Positions 9,375-17,874 of a stretch of DNA of 64,000 bases are shown here, piece after piece; positions within the stretch are counted from its first letter, which is position 1; each line of letters starts with the position of its first letter. This DNA is from Thiogranum sp. (GTDB lineage Bacteria > Pseudomonadota > Gammaproteobacteria > DSM-19610): contig JAGFJP010000163.1 in assembly GCA_024102665.1 (NCBI GenBank), positions 1 through 64,000 of the forward strand. Reading direction: 5' to 3'. A model generated the notes under the pieces. That model did not search any database and was not told the origin of the DNA. It saw nothing but the letters and a program-made list of their open reading frames with translations. Made by a program: the position numbers and the translations under genes.

Positions 9375-10730
9375 ATGGCGGGTGCGGGAGCAGGGTTGAC
9401 CGGCGGGCTCGGGGATCTGGGCAAGCTGGCGGAGTTGCGTCGCCGCATCTTTTTCGTGCTGGGCGCGATTCTGGTGTTCCGGATCGGCTCGTTCATTCCG
9501 CTGCCGGGCATCGATCCGCATGTGCTGGAGATCCTGGCTGAACAGCAGCGAGGCACCATCCTGGACATGTTCAACATGTTCTCGGGAGGGGCGCTGAGCC
9601 GTCTGTCGCTGTTCGCCCTGGGGATCATGCCGTACATTTCGGCGTCCATCATCATGCAACTGCTGTCGTTCACTGTACCGGCACTGGAGCAGCTGAAAAA
9701 GGAAGGCGAGTCAGGCCGGCACAAGATCACCCAGTACACGCGCTACGGCACGGTGGTGCTGGCGACCTTCCAGGCAGTGGGCATTTCCACGGCCCTGCAG
9801 GGGCAAGTGGTCGGCGGTGCGCCGCTGGTGGTGTTGCAGGGCCTGCCGTTCGTGATTTCGGCGGTTGCCTGTCTGGTCACCGGAACCATGTTCCTGGTGT
9901 GGCTGGGCGAGCAGGTCACCGAACGCGGTATCGGCAACGGTATCTCGATTATCATTTTCTCGGGTATCGTCGCCGGGTTGCCTGCGGCGATCGGCGGCTC
10001 GCTGGAGCTGGTGCGCACGGGTGAAATGAACACCATGAGCCTGCTGTTCCTGTTCGCGGTAGCGATCGCGGTGACGGCTTTCGTGGTGTTCGTCGAGCGC
10101 GGGCAGCGGCGTATCACGGTGAATTACGCCAAGCGTCAGCAAGGCCGCAAGATGTACGCGGCGCAGAGTACGCATCTGCCGCTGAAGCTGAATATGGCGG
10201 GCGTGATTCCGCCGATATTCGCCTCGAGTATCATTCTGTTCCCGGCGACGGCCGGGCAGTGGTTCGGAAGTGCAGAAGGCATGGGCTGGCTGAAAGATAT
10301 TTCGTCCACCCTGTCGCCGGGGCAGCCGTTGTACATCATGTTCTATGCCATGGCGATTATCTTCTTCTGCTTCTTCTATACGGCGATCGTCTTCAACTCG
10401 AAGGAGACCGCGGACAACCTGAAGAAGTCGGGCGCCTTTATTCCGGGCATCCGGCCGGGTGAACAGACGGCAAAGTACATCGACGGTGTGATGACGCGCC
10501 TGACAACGGCCGGCGCGATCTACATTACCGCCGTGTGCCTGTTGCCCGAGTTCCTGATTTTGTACTGGAACGTGCCGTTTTACTTCGGCGGCACGTCGTT
10601 GTTGATTATTGTGGTCGTGGTGATGGATTTTATGGCTCAGGTCCAGTCTCACATGGTGTCTCATCAGTATGAGAGCCTGATGAAAAAGGCCAATCTCAAG
10701 AGTCATGGGCGCTCCGGCCTTATCCGGTGA
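9375..10730 (+). CDS. secY: Sec translocase channel subunit SecY
   Basis: A 451-residue inner-membrane protein (E. coli 443) with about ten membrane segments. SecY is the protein-conducting pore that works with SecE, SecG and SecA (SecA is at 46977). The plug/TM2 region reads [23 protein letters not shown]; the C-terminal cytosolic loops include [20 protein letters not shown] and [11 protein letters not shown]. It is co-transcribed with the spc genes, as in most bacteria. Confidence 0.99.
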   Translation: MAGAGAGLTGGLGDLGKLAELRRRIFFVLGAILVFRIGSFIPLPGIDPHVLEILAEQQRGTILDMFNMFSGGALSRLSLFALGIMPYISASIIMQLLSFTVPALEQLKKEGESGRHKITQYTRYGTVVLATFQAVGISTALQGQVVGGAPLVVLQGLPFVISAVACLVTGTMFLVWLGEQVTERGIGNGISIIIFSGIVAGLPAAIGGSLELVRTGEMNTMSLLFLFAVAIAVTAFVVFVERGQRRITVNYAKRQQGRKMYAAQSTHLPLKLNMAGVIPPIFASSIILFPATAGQWFGSAEGMGWLKDISSTLSPGQPLYIMFYAMAIIFFCFFYTAIVFNSKETADNLKKSGAFIPGIRPGEQTAKYIDGVMTRLTTAGAIYITAVCLLPEFLILYWNVPFYFGGTSLLIIVVVVMDFMAQVQSHMVSHQYESLMKKANLKSHGRSGLIR

Positions 10731-10771
10731 CACCGTGCCTGGCAGGGCCCGAGCAAGACAAAGGTGAAATG

Positions 10772-10894
10772 ATGAAAGTACGTGCTTCCGTAAAGCGCAT
10801 TTGCCGCAACTGCAAGATCGTCCGTCGCAACGGCGTGGTGCGGGTCATCTGCAAGGATGGCCGCCACAAGCAGCGACAGGGTTCCTGCAAGTAG
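10772..10894 (+). CDS. rpmJ: 50S ribosomal protein L36, zinc-binding form
   Basis: A 40-residue protein starting [24 protein letters not shown], a later Cys (VIC) and the His in RHKQRQG form the usual C-x2-C zinc ribbon, so this is the zinc-dependent form. It has three extra residues (SCK) after the usual QRQG end. ATG codons at 10769 and 10772 are adjacent; the second matches the family. It lies 41 bases after secY and closes the spc group. Confidence 0.96.
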   Translation: MKVRASVKRICRNCKIVRRNGVVRVICKDGRHKQRQGSCK

Positions 10895-10923
10895 CAATGA
10901 CGCCTGATTATCTGGTTTTTGGA

Positions 10924-10952
10924 TTGAAAACAGGGGCTGCATCCGGTAAGAT
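10924..10952 (+). promoter_or_regulatory. Probable alpha-operon promoter
   Basis: TTGAAA at 10924-10929 and TAAGAT at 10947-10952 are separated by 17 bases, a good sigma-70 arrangement. It lies in the 109-base gap between rpmJ and rpsM, the place of the alpha-operon promoter in E. coli. A start near 10959 would leave a leader of only about 45 bases. Confidence 0.6.
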
Positions 10953-11003
10953 TGCGCGTTTCGCCGATTTGCAACTGGCAGCCTCGCTGAGGAGATCAAC
11001 TTC

Positions 11004-11360
11004 ATGGCTCGTATAGCCGGGATTAACGTTCCGCCGCAAAAACATGCAGTTATTGCGCTGACCTCGATTTACGGGATCGGCCGCACCACCGCGCAGAAAA
11101 TCTGCGAGGCCAGCGGAATTCGTCCGGACATGAAGGTCAAGGACCTGTCCGAGTCCGAAGTCGAGACATTGCGTAACGAAGTTGCCAAATATACGGTCGA
11201 GGGCGACCTGCGCCGCACGCTTTCCATGAACATCAAGCGTCTCATGGATCTGGGTTGCTACCGCGGCATGCGTCACCGTCGCGGTCTGCCGATGCGCGGC
11301 CAGCGCACCCGCACCAATGCGCGTACCCGCAAGGGTCCCCGTCGCCCCATTCGTAAATAA
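11004..11360 (+). CDS. rpsM: 30S ribosomal protein S13
   Basis: A 118-residue S13, the E. coli length. It opens [20 protein letters not shown] and ends with [18 protein letters not shown]; the tail contacts P-site tRNA, and the protein makes bridges B1a and B1b. A strong GAGGAGATCAACTTC ribosome binding site precedes the ATG. It is the first gene of the alpha group. Confidence 0.99.
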   Translation: MARIAGINVPPQKHAVIALTSIYGIGRTTAQKICEASGIRPDMKVKDLSESEVETLRNEVAKYTVEGDLRRTLSMNIKRLMDLGCYRGMRHRRGLPMRGQRTRTNARTRKGPRRPIRK

Positions 11361-11381
11361 GTCTGTTAACAGGTATCCAAC

Positions 11382-11777
11382 ATGGCTAAAGCACCAACAG
11401 GCCGTACTGCGCGAAAGAAGGTCAAAAAGAATGTGGTCGACGGGATCGCCCATATTCACGCCTCCTTCAACAATACGATCGTTACCATCACCGACCGCCA
11501 GGGCAATGCGCTGGCCTGGGCGACTTCCGGCGGTTCCGGCTTCCGCGGTTCGCGCAAGAGCACGCCGTTTGCCGCGCAGGTCGCCGCCGATCGCGTCGGC
11601 GAGATGGTCAAGGAATACGGTTTGAAGAACCTGGAAGTTGAAGTCAAGGGCCCGGGACCCGGCCGTGAATCGGCGGTTCGCGCGCTGAACAACGCCGGTT
11701 TCCGCATCACCAATATCACCGATGTGACCCCGATTCCGCACAACGGTTGCCGTCCGCCCAAGAAGCGGCGCGTCTGA
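11382..11777 (+). CDS. rpsK: 30S ribosomal protein S11
   Basis: A 131-residue S11 (E. coli 129), platform protein close to the E site. The motifs [20 protein letters not shown] and [20 protein letters not shown] are intact, and the tail [18 protein letters not shown] is normal. It lies between rpsM and rpsD in the standard order. Confidence 0.99.
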   Translation: MAKAPTGRTARKKVKKNVVDGIAHIHASFNNTIVTITDRQGNALAWATSGGSGFRGSRKSTPFAAQVAADRVGEMVKEYGLKNLEVEVKGPGPGRESAVRALNNAGFRITNITDVTPIPHNGCRPPKKRRV

Positions 11778-11792
11778 GGCGGAGGAGAGCAA

Positions 11793-12419
11793 ATGGCTAA
11801 GTACGTAGGACCCAAGTGTCGTCAGTGCCGCCGGGAAGGCACCAAGCTGTTTCTGAAAGGCGAGAAGTGCTACACCAGCAAGTGCGCCGTTGAAAGCCGC
11901 CCGTTCCCGCCGGGACAGCATGGCCAGCGCCGTGGCAGGCTGTCCGATTACGCGACCCAGTTGCGTGAAAAACAGAAAATGCGCCGCATTTACGGCGTGC
12001 TCGAGCGCCAGTTCCGCAACTACTACAAGGCCGCCGCCGGCAGGAAAGGCTCCACCGGTGAAAACCTGCTGCAGATGCTCGAAAGCCGGCTGGACAACGT
12101 GGTCTACCGCATGGGCTTTGCGGCGTCACGCACCGAAGCGCGCCAGCTGGTGCGCCACAATGCGGTGCTGGTCAACGGTCAGCGGGTCACCATTCCGTCC
12201 TACCAGGTGCAGCCGAACGACAGTCTGGCCATCGCCGAGAAAGGCAAGAACCAGCTGCGCGTGAAGTCGGCGCTGGAAATTGCCGAGCAGCGTGGCTTTG
12301 TGGACTGGATCGACGTGGATCCGAAAAAGATGGAAGGCGTCTTCAAAGCGCGTCCCGAGCGCGCCGATTTGCCGGCCGAGATCAACGAGCATCTCGTCGT
12401 CGAGTTGTACTCCAAGTAA
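11793..12419 (+). CDS. rpsD: 30S ribosomal protein S4
   Basis: A 208-residue S4 (E. coli 206), a primary 16S rRNA binder and, in E. coli, the repressor of the alpha operon through a leader pseudoknot. The N-terminal portion has [20 protein letters not shown] and three more Cys/His; the S4 RNA-binding domain (residues about 98-160) contains [20 protein letters not shown] and [13 protein letters not shown]. The short leader before rpsM leaves little room for the E. coli type pseudoknot. Confidence 0.99.
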   Translation: MAKYVGPKCRQCRREGTKLFLKGEKCYTSKCAVESRPFPPGQHGQRRGRLSDYATQLREKQKMRRIYGVLERQFRNYYKAAAGRKGSTGENLLQMLESRLDNVVYRMGFAASRTEARQLVRHNAVLVNGQRVTIPSYQVQPNDSLAIAEKGKNQLRVKSALEIAEQRGFVDWIDVDPKKMEGVFKARPERADLPAEINEHLVVELYSK

Positions 12420-12444
12420 GCTATAACAGGAAAGAGGGCTTTTC

Positions 12445-13446
12445 ATGCCGGGCAAGGTAAACGAATTCCTGAAGCCGCGTATCGTCGACGTACAGACTGT
12501 CAACGCGCGCACCGCACGGGTTATCCTGGAGCCGCTGGAACGCGGTTTCGGTCACACGCTGGGCAACGCTCTGCGCCGCATCCTGTTGTCTTCCATGCCG
12601 GGCTGCGCCATCACCAGCGTCGAGATCGACGGCGTCCTGCACGAGTATTCCGCCATCGAAGGTGTGCAGGAAGACGTCATGGAGATCCTGCTCAACCTGA
12701 AAGGGGTCGCGTTGCAGATGCACAATCGCGATGAGGCCACCCTGCGCCTGAGCAAGAAGGGGCCGGGACCGGTCACCGCGGGTGACATCACACTGGACCA
12801 CGACATCGAAATCATCAACCCGGATTACGTGATCGCCAACCTCACCAAGCAGGGCGAACTGAACATGATCCTGAAGGTGGAGATGGGCCGCGGCTACGTG
12901 CCGGCGACCCAGCGCGCGGAACAGGAAGATGACAGCCGGCCCATCGGCTCGCTGCGTCTGGATGCCAGCTTCACCCCGGTCCACCGCGTGGCCTATACCG
13001 TCGACGCCGCGCGTGTCGAGCAGCGCACCAACCTGGACAAGCTGATCATCGACATCGAGACCAACGGCACCATCGATCCGGAAGAGGCGATCCGTCGCGC
13101 TGCCGGTATCCTGCAGGACCAGTTGTCCGTGTTCGTGGATCTGCAGGGCAAGGAAGAGATCAAGTCGGTTGCCCAGGAGGCGGATATCGATCCCATCCTG
13201 CTGCGCCCGGTCGACGATCTGGAATTGACTGTGCGTTCCGCCAATTGCCTGAAAGCGGAGAGTATTTATTTTATCGGCGACCTGATTCAGCGCACCGAAG
13301 TGGAGCTGCTGAAGACCCCGAACCTGGGCAAGAAGTCACTGACCGAAATCAAGGACGTGCTGGCTTCCCGCGGACTGTCGCTGGGCATGCGCCTGGAGAA
13401 CTGGCCGCCGGCAGGACTGCGCGAAAGCGACAAACAGTCCGCCTGA
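12445..13446 (+). CDS. rpoA: RNA polymerase alpha subunit
   Basis: A 333-residue alpha subunit (E. coli 329). The N-terminal domain has the dimerisation motif [20 protein letters not shown]. The C-terminal domain (about residues 250-325), which binds UP elements and activators, contains [20 protein letters not shown] and [20 protein letters not shown]. It is followed by a 56-base gap with a GTCCGCGCTGCGCGGAACC inverted repeat (13462-13480) and then rplQ. Confidence 0.99.
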   Translation: MPGKVNEFLKPRIVDVQTVNARTARVILEPLERGFGHTLGNALRRILLSSMPGCAITSVEIDGVLHEYSAIEGVQEDVMEILLNLKGVALQMHNRDEATLRLSKKGPGPVTAGDITLDHDIEIINPDYVIANLTKQGELNMILKVEMGRGYVPATQRAEQEDDSRPIGSLRLDASFTPVHRVAYTVDAARVEQRTNLDKLIIDIETNGTIDPEEAIRRAAGILQDQLSVFVDLQGKEEIKSVAQEADIDPILLRPVDDLELTVRSANCLKAESIYFIGDLIQRTEVELLKTPNLGKKSLTEIKDVLASRGLSLGMRLENWPPAGLRESDKQSA

Positions 13447-13502
13447 TTGTGGATTAACGTGGTCCGCGCTGCGCGGAACCGCAACGATGTGAGTAGAGAA
13501 CC

Positions 13503-13880
13503 ATGCGTCACCGTCAAAGTGGACGAAAACTGAACCGCAACAGCAGCCACCGCAAGGCCATGTTCAGCAATATGGCAGCATCGCTGCTGAGTCACGAAGT
13601 CATCAAGACCACCCTGCCCAAGGCCAAGGAACTGCGCCGTGTCGCGGAACCGCTGATCACCATGGCGAAGAGCGACAGCGTGCACAAACGCCGTCTGGCG
13701 TTCGCGCGTCTGCGCGACCGTGACACCGTCACCAAGCTGTTCAACGAACTGGGCCCGCGTTACAAGGACCGCCCCGGCGGTTACCTGCGGATTCTCAAGA
13801 TGGGCTACCGCTCCGGCGACAACGCCCCGATGGCGCTGGTGGAACTCGTCGACCGGCCGGAAGTGGTCGAAGCCGAATAA
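13503..13880 (+). CDS. rplQ: 50S ribosomal protein L17
   Basis: A 125-residue L17 (E. coli 127) with [20 protein letters not shown] at the N terminus and the C-terminal [20 protein letters not shown]. It lies near the exit tunnel. It ends the ribosomal supercluster and is followed 24 bases later by a strong intrinsic terminator. Confidence 0.99.
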   Translation: MRHRQSGRKLNRNSSHRKAMFSNMAASLLSHEVIKTTLPKAKELRRVAEPLITMAKSDSVHKRRLAFARLRDRDTVTKLFNELGPRYKDRPGGYLRILKMGYRSGDNAPMALVELVDRPEVVEAE

Positions 13881-13904
13881 CGCGGACGGGTCAGCACCAG
13901 ATTG

Positions 13905-13931
13905 AAAAGCCGGGCTTTGCCCGGCTTTTTT
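13905..13931 (+). terminator. Intrinsic terminator after rplQ
   Basis: AAAAGCCGGGC at 13905-13915 pairs with GCCCGGCTTTT from 13919, with a TTT loop, and the sequence continues into a run of six T. This is a textbook rho-independent terminator that closes the alpha operon. Confidence 0.93.
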
Positions 13932-14006
13932 GTGTGCGGCGCATGCCGGAATAACGAGCGACATTCGCCACCTGCGTTGAACGCGATTTGCGGTTACCAT
14001 GTCGCC

Positions 14007-14747
14007 ATGATCGCGATTTTCACCGACTTCGGCGCGCAGGGGCCGTACCTGGGGCAGATGCATGCGGTTCTGCATCGCGACGCACCCGGGGTGGCGGTGG
14101 TCGATATTTTCCCGGATCTCCCGCCGTTCAATGTCAAGGCTTCCGCCTTCCTGCTGCCCGCCTACAGCCTCTGCCTGCCGGCCGGCACGGTGTGCCTGTG
14201 CGTGGTCGATCCCGGTGTCGGAAGCGCGCGGCGGGCGCTGGCCGCGCATATCGACGAATGCTGGTATGTCGGACCCGACAACGGCCTGTTCGGTCCGCTG
14301 CTGCGCCGCGCCACGCGGGCCGAGGTGTTCGACATCACCTGGCGACCCGAACAGCTTTCCGAGAGTTTTCACGGTCGCGACCTGTTCGCGCCGGTGGCGG
14401 CGCGCATCGCCCGCGGCCAGGCGGTGCCCGGCGAGCGGCTCGATCCCGCGTCGCTTGTTGTGCCGGACTGGCCGGACGAACTGGCGGAAATCGTCTACAT
14501 CGACATCTACGGCAACGCGATCAGCGGCATGCGCGCCTCGAAAACAGCGCGGGACAGCCGCTTCGAAGTGGCCGGGCGGCCGTGCCAATACCGGCGGGTG
14601 TTCGCCGACGCACAGCCGGGAGACGTGTTCTGGTATGAAAACAGCAACGGGCTGGTGGAAATCGCCGTGGCCGAAGGCAATGCGGCAGACATGCTGGGGC
14701 TCGAAATCGGCGATTCGATCAGACCGGGTGAGCCCGCAGCTCGCTGA
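14007..14747 (+). CDS. SAM hydroxide adenosyltransferase family protein
   Basis: A 246-residue protein of the DUF62 / SAM-hydroxide adenosyltransferase family, which uses water to convert S-adenosylmethionine to adenosine and methionine (family knowledge). Conserved blocks are IAIFTDFG at the start, VVDPGVGS, GPDNGLFGPLL, FHGRDLFAPVAA, IDIYGNAIS and ENSNGLVEIA. The start is the ATG at 14007; the longer frame upstream reads through the rplQ terminator and is rejected. The gene stands alone on the plus strand and its last 29 bases overlap the end of the convergent CDF gene. The biological role of this family in most bacteria is unknown. Confidence 0.9.
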   Translation: MIAIFTDFGAQGPYLGQMHAVLHRDAPGVAVVDIFPDLPPFNVKASAFLLPAYSLCLPAGTVCLCVVDPGVGSARRALAAHIDECWYVGPDNGLFGPLLRRATRAEVFDITWRPEQLSESFHGRDLFAPVAARIARGQAVPGERLDPASLVVPDWPDELAEIVYIDIYGNAISGMRASKTARDSRFEVAGRPCQYRRVFADAQPGDVFWYENSNGLVEIAVAEGNAADMLGLEIGDSIRPGEPAAR

Positions 14748-15339
14748 ACGCCCCGCGCAGCACCTGCAGCGCCGAACGCAGGAACAATACAGCGATGCCC
14801 AGCCCGATCAGGATGTCGGGCCAGCCTGAACCGGTGGCCCAGACGCCGGCGGCGGCGAACAGCACCGACACATTGGCGACGATATCGTTGCGCGAACACA
14901 GCCACACCGAGTGCATGTTGATATCGTCGCCGCGATGCCGCCACAGCAGCAACAGGCAGATGCTGTTGGCGGCAAGCGCCAGCAGGCCGATGACGCCGAT
15001 GGTCTCGAATACCGGCACCTGCGGAACGTACAGCTTGTAGACCGCCTGCCCGAGCACGAAAATCCCGAACGCTGCCATGATGCCGCCCTTGAACAACGCT
15101 GCCGTGGCTTTCATGCGCGCGCCGCGCGCTACCACGTAGAGACTGAAGCCGTACACCAGCGCATCGCCCAGCATATCCAGCGAATCGGCCAGCAGCGCCA
15201 GGGAACCGGCCAGCAGACCCGCAGTGAGTTCGACAACGAACATCACGGCGTTGATTGCCAGCACCGTCTTCAGCGTCGCGCTCTGGCGATGGCGCAGCGC
15301 CTCGATGTCGCAGGACTTGTCGTTGCAGCAGCCGTTCAT
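14719..15339 (-). CDS. Cation diffusion facilitator family transporter, short form
   Basis: A 206-residue inner-membrane protein with about six membrane segments, matching the CDF family that exports divalent metals by proton exchange. TM2 has LADSLDMLGDA with the D55-x3-D59 pair. In the matching TM5 position, where many CDFs have His or Asp at the first place, this protein has CSRND. It lacks the usual C-terminal cytosolic domain and instead begins with a Cys-rich MNGCCNDKSCDIE. The start overlaps the terC-like stop by ATGA, so the two are translated together. Substrate unknown; the Cys ligands suggest a soft or transition metal (inference). Confidence 0.87.
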   Translation of the reverse strand: MNGCCNDKSCDIEALRHRQSATLKTVLAINAVMFVVELTAGLLAGSLALLADSLDMLGDALVYGFSLYVVARGARMKATAALFKGGIMAAFGIFVLGQAVYKLYVPQVPVFETIGVIGLLALAANSICLLLLWRHRGDDINMHSVWLCSRNDIVANVSVLFAAAGVWATGSGWPDILIGLGIAVLFLRSALQVLRGAFSELRAHPV

Positions 15340-16100
15340 TCCCGTTCCTCAGCCGCCTCGCGCAACGGCTTGCGCAGCCGCACCGGTTCCCGTTCGCGCT
15401 TCTTGCGCATGCGCAGGTTCAGCATCTCGACCGATACCGAAAACGCCATCGCGAAATAGATATAACCCTTCGGCACATGCACATCGAAACCCTCGACCAT
15501 GAGCGTGACGCCCACCAGGATAAGGAAGGAAAGCGCCAGCATCTTGATGGTGGGGTGCTCGTCGACAAAATCGCCGATCGATTTTGCGGCGAACAGCATC
15601 ACCATCACCGCCAGCACGATGGCGATCGCCATTAGCGAGACATGCTCGACCAGTCCCACCGCGGTGATCACCGAGTCCAGCGAAAACACGATGTCGAGTA
15701 TGGCGATCTGCGCCAGAACCATGCCGAGGCCGGCCGCGACGGCGATCCTGCCGCTGTCCTCGATTCCTTCCAGGTTTTTGTGGATTTCATGCGTGGCCTT
15801 GGCGAGCAGGAACAGGCCGCCGCCGATCAGAATAATGTCGCGCCCCGAGATCGCCTCTTCGAGAACCGTGAACCAGGGTTCCGTCAGACCCATTACCCAG
15901 GAAATCGAAAACAGCAGGGCGAGCCGCGCGATCATGGCGAGACCGAGACCCAACCGCCGTGCGAAGTTGCGCTGGCTTTCCGGCAGCCGACCGACCAGGA
16001 TCGATATAAAGATAATATTGTCGATTCCCAGTACGATTTCCAGCGCCGTCAGGGTGGCGAGCGCCACCCAGGCTTCCGGACTCGCGAGCCATTCGAACAT
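15336..16100 (-). CDS. TerC/Alx-type integral membrane protein
   Basis: A 254-residue TerC family membrane protein with seven or more predicted helices. The first conserved block ALEIVLGIDNIIFISILVGR and the second ILDIVFSLDSVITAVG carry the paired acidic residues of the family. Family members such as Alx and MeeF/MeeY export manganese or supply metal to exported enzymes; classic TerC is linked to tellurite resistance. The tail (last 30 residues) is very rich in Arg, Lys and Glu and cytosolic. A GGAAGG ribosome binding site precedes the ATG. It is translationally coupled to a CDF metal transporter downstream, which favours a metal-homeostasis role (inference). Confidence 0.9.
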   Translation of the reverse strand: MFEWLASPEAWVALATLTALEIVLGIDNIIFISILVGRLPESQRNFARRLGLGLAMIARLALLFSISWVMGLTEPWFTVLEEAISGRDIILIGGGLFLLAKATHEIHKNLEGIEDSGRIAVAAGLGMVLAQIAILDIVFSLDSVITAVGLVEHVSLMAIAIVLAVMVMLFAAKSIGDFVDEHPTIKMLALSFLILVGVTLMVEGFDVHVPKGYIYFAMAFSVSVEMLNLRMRKKREREPVRLRKPLREAAEERE

Positions 16101-16172
16101 CGAAGATTCCTTCCCGTGGCGTCAGACAGTGGCGAAATCATACTGAATGCGCCGCGGACGGGACAGGGCGTG

Positions 16173-16661
16173 TCAGCGGGCTTCGGCGATCTCCGGGCCG
16201 ACGCAATTGCTCAGCACCAGTTCCGGCGGGTCCACGGAGAAAATGAAAGGCGCGGTGCGGTTCAGGGCGCTCAGCCCCAGGATCTGGCGGTTGGTGGCGA
16301 ACACGGCCGCCTCGACGTCCTTGAGCACGCAGCCGCCGATGTCGAGGCTGACGACACGATACACCGGCACCGTCAGCGTGCTGCCGTCCGCGAGCGTTCC
16401 GCTGAGGTCGCGGTCATAATTCGCCATGCCCTTCTCTATCAGCTGGTCGAGCGTGGGTTGATTGATGGTGGTGATGCTGGAACCGGTATCCACCATGAAC
16501 TCGGTATGCGCCAGATCCGCGACGCGGCCGTTCACATAGAAGGTGGCCGCTTTGCCGATGCGCATCGGGATGCGGGTGTCGAAGTTTCCGGCGAAGGCCG
16601 GTGCGTTCCCGTTGATCAGCCCGGCGGTCAGTGCCAGGGCGGTGCAGAAAACTTTGCGCAT
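16173..16661 (-). CDS. Secreted retropepsin-like aspartic protease
   Basis: A 162-residue protein with an N-terminal signal peptide (MRKVFCTALALTAGL, probable cut after AFA near residue 24) and one retropepsin-type active site, F-M-V-D58-T-G-S-S. A second family block, GGCVLKDVEAAVFA and the ILGLSAL segment, corresponds to the beta-strand/flap region and the hydrophobic ILG element. Such proteins (TIGR02281-like, PerP/SpoIIGA-fold relatives) act as dimers in the periplasm; most have no known substrate. The ATG at 16661 is chosen because GGGAG lies nine bases upstream and the signal peptide starts there; the longer frame to 16880 has no such features. Monocistronic. Confidence 0.82.
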   Translation of the reverse strand: MRKVFCTALALTAGLINGNAPAFAGNFDTRIPMRIGKAATFYVNGRVADLAHTEFMVDTGSSITTINQPTLDQLIEKGMANYDRDLSGTLADGSTLTVPVYRVVSLDIGGCVLKDVEAAVFATNRQILGLSALNRTAPFIFSVDPPELVLSNCVGPEIAEAR

Positions 16662-16963
16662 GTTGCCGGTACTCCCGCAAAAAAACCGGGTGAAATTTCT
16701 GCGTCGGCGAACAGCGACAAAACGGGCATTTCCCGTCGCTGTCAGGCGACAAAGAATCCTTTGCAATTCAACGGCTCTCGAAAGGTATGGCCGGAACCGT
16801 AGCAAAAGAACGACGAAAGGTCTCTGTAGCGCAATCCGCGTTTCCAGGACTGAATCGGTTAACTGATTGAATTGGCGCACAACTCAGATAGCCAAAGTGA
16901 CGATGGCATCTTATATGCGTGATGAAAGTGCTGTCAATCAACGTTGCCTGAGGAGATGAAATC
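16662..16963. other. Divergent intergenic region, no gene seen
   Basis: This 302-base gap separates the leftward retropepsin gene from the rightward EF-hand gene, so it should hold two promoters. I see no convincing -35/-10 pair or hairpin. The right end carries the ribosome binding site GAGGAG at 16950-16955 for the EF-hand gene. A leftward open frame runs through the gap but is only an upstream extension of the retropepsin frame. Confidence 0.5.
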
Positions 16964-17212
16964 ATGAACAGATCAGCTTTGCTACTGACATTGTTTTTTG
17001 CCGCCGGCGCCTATGCGGGTGAAAAGGCCGGTGCCACGTTTGACACGCTCGACAAAAACCAGGATGGACAGGTAAGCGCGCAGGAAGCCAGCGAACACTC
17101 GAAGCTGAATGAAATGTGGACCGAGGTGGACCGTGATGGCAGCGGCACCATCGATCAGTCCGAGTTCAGCGCCTTTGAAGCGTTGACCCGACCGGGCGAG
17201 GCCGCGGAATAA
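16964..17212 (+). CDS. Small exported EF-hand calcium-binding protein
   Basis: An 82-residue protein with a signal peptide (MNRSALLLTLFFAAGAYA, cut near residue 18) and two EF-hand loops: DKNQDGQVSAQE at residues 30-41 and DRDGSGTIDQSE at 56-67. Both have acidic or Asn ligands at positions 1, 3, 5 and Glu at 12, so both should bind Ca2+. GAGGAG lies eight bases before the ATG. Small periplasmic EF-hand proteins of this layout are common in Gammaproteobacteria; their partners are unknown. It converges on the bcp gene. Confidence 0.85.
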   Translation: MNRSALLLTLFFAAGAYAGEKAGATFDTLDKNQDGQVSAQEASEHSKLNEMWTEVDRDGSGTIDQSEFSAFEALTRPGEAAE

Positions 17213-17230
17213 GTCAGCCCTTCTGTAACT

Positions 17231-17263
17231 GGCTCCGCTGCAGGCAGTTCCGGCAGCGGAGCC
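17231..17263. terminator. Hairpin between convergent EF-hand and peroxiredoxin genes
   Basis: GGCTCCGCTGC at 17231-17241 and GCAGCGGAGCC at 17253-17263 form a perfect 11-bp stem with an 11-base loop, 18 bases after the EF-hand stop. No T-run follows on either strand, so it may be a rho-assisted or transcript-end-stabilising hairpin rather than a classic terminator. Confidence 0.45.
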
Positions 17264-17328
17264 GTCCATGATGACCCTCGCTCGCATTGCCTGCCGCGTC
17301 GCTGCGCAAGGGTGGCAAGCAATGCCGG

Positions 17329-17793
17329 CTACAGTTGCTGTACCCTGTTCAGCATGTCCTGCGCGTGTCCTTCGGGATTCACTCCGTAGATAACCGCTTC
17401 CAGAATGCCGTTTTTATCGATCAGGAAAGTGGAGCGGACGATGCCCATTTTTCTGACGCCGTTCTTCTCCTTTTCCTGCCACACACCGTACCGGTCGCAG
17501 ACTTCGCCCGAGGTATCGGCCAGCAATTCCACATTCAGGTCGTACTTGTCGATGAACGCCTGGTGGCTTGCGCAGGAATCCTTGCTCACCCCGATGACGA
17601 CGGTGTCCGCGTCGGCAAACTTCTGCGCCAGCGCCGTGAATTCATTCGCCTCGATGGTGCAGCCCGGCGTATCGTCTTTCGGGTAAAAATACAGGACGAC
17701 GTTCTTTCGGCCCCTGTAATCAGCGAGATTGATGATCTGTTCGTGCTGGTTGGGTGAACTGAACAGTGGCGCCGCTTGCCTGACTTCCAGCAT
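17329..17793 (-). CDS. bcp: PrxQ/Bcp-type thiol peroxidase
   Basis: A 154-residue cytosolic peroxiredoxin that reduces hydrogen and organic peroxides with thioredoxin. The peroxidatic cysteine is C45 in KDDTPGCTIEANEF. The cysteine five residues later that resolves E. coli Bcp is absent (Asn50). C74 in VSKDSCASHQAF and C98 in SGEVCDRYG are the other cysteines, so the resolving step must differ or the enzyme is 1-Cys. The end GVNPEGHAQDMLNRVQ is typical. A GGAA ribosome binding site precedes the ATG. It ends a leftward series with the CDGSH and VIT genes. Confidence 0.93.
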   Translation of the reverse strand: MLEVRQAAPLFSSPNQHEQIINLADYRGRKNVVLYFYPKDDTPGCTIEANEFTALAQKFADADTVVIGVSKDSCASHQAFIDKYDLNVELLADTSGEVCDRYGVWQEKEKNGVRKMGIVRSTFLIDKNGILEAVIYGVNPEGHAQDMLNRVQQL

Positions 17794-17874
17794 GACGTGT
17801 TCCTTTTCGATGACGGGTTGTCAGAAGCAATATAGCGTCAGCCGCCGCGCGCGGGCAAGCGCCTGCCACCTGAC

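Noticed and set aside
9711-10733. A 340-codon minus-strand frame antisense to secY
   Set aside because: The product is very rich in Arg, His and Gln with no domain, and secY is intact on the other strand.
10895-11003. E. coli-type S4 leader pseudoknot
   Set aside because: The available leader after the predicted promoter is about 45 bases and no nested pairing like the known structure is visible.
13461-13480. Inverted repeat TCCGCGC-T-GCGCGGA between rpoA and rplQ as a terminator
   Set aside because: The loop is too tight for the full stem, there is no T-run, and rplQ is expected to be in the same transcript.
13902-14006. N-terminal extension of the SAM hydroxide adenosyltransferase
   Set aside because: The extension is encoded by the rplQ terminator and has no conservation; homology starts at the ATG at 14007.
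16662-16880. N-terminal extension of the retropepsin-like protein
   Set aside because: It would put 73 basic residues before a clear signal peptide; the internal ATG has a good ribosome binding site.
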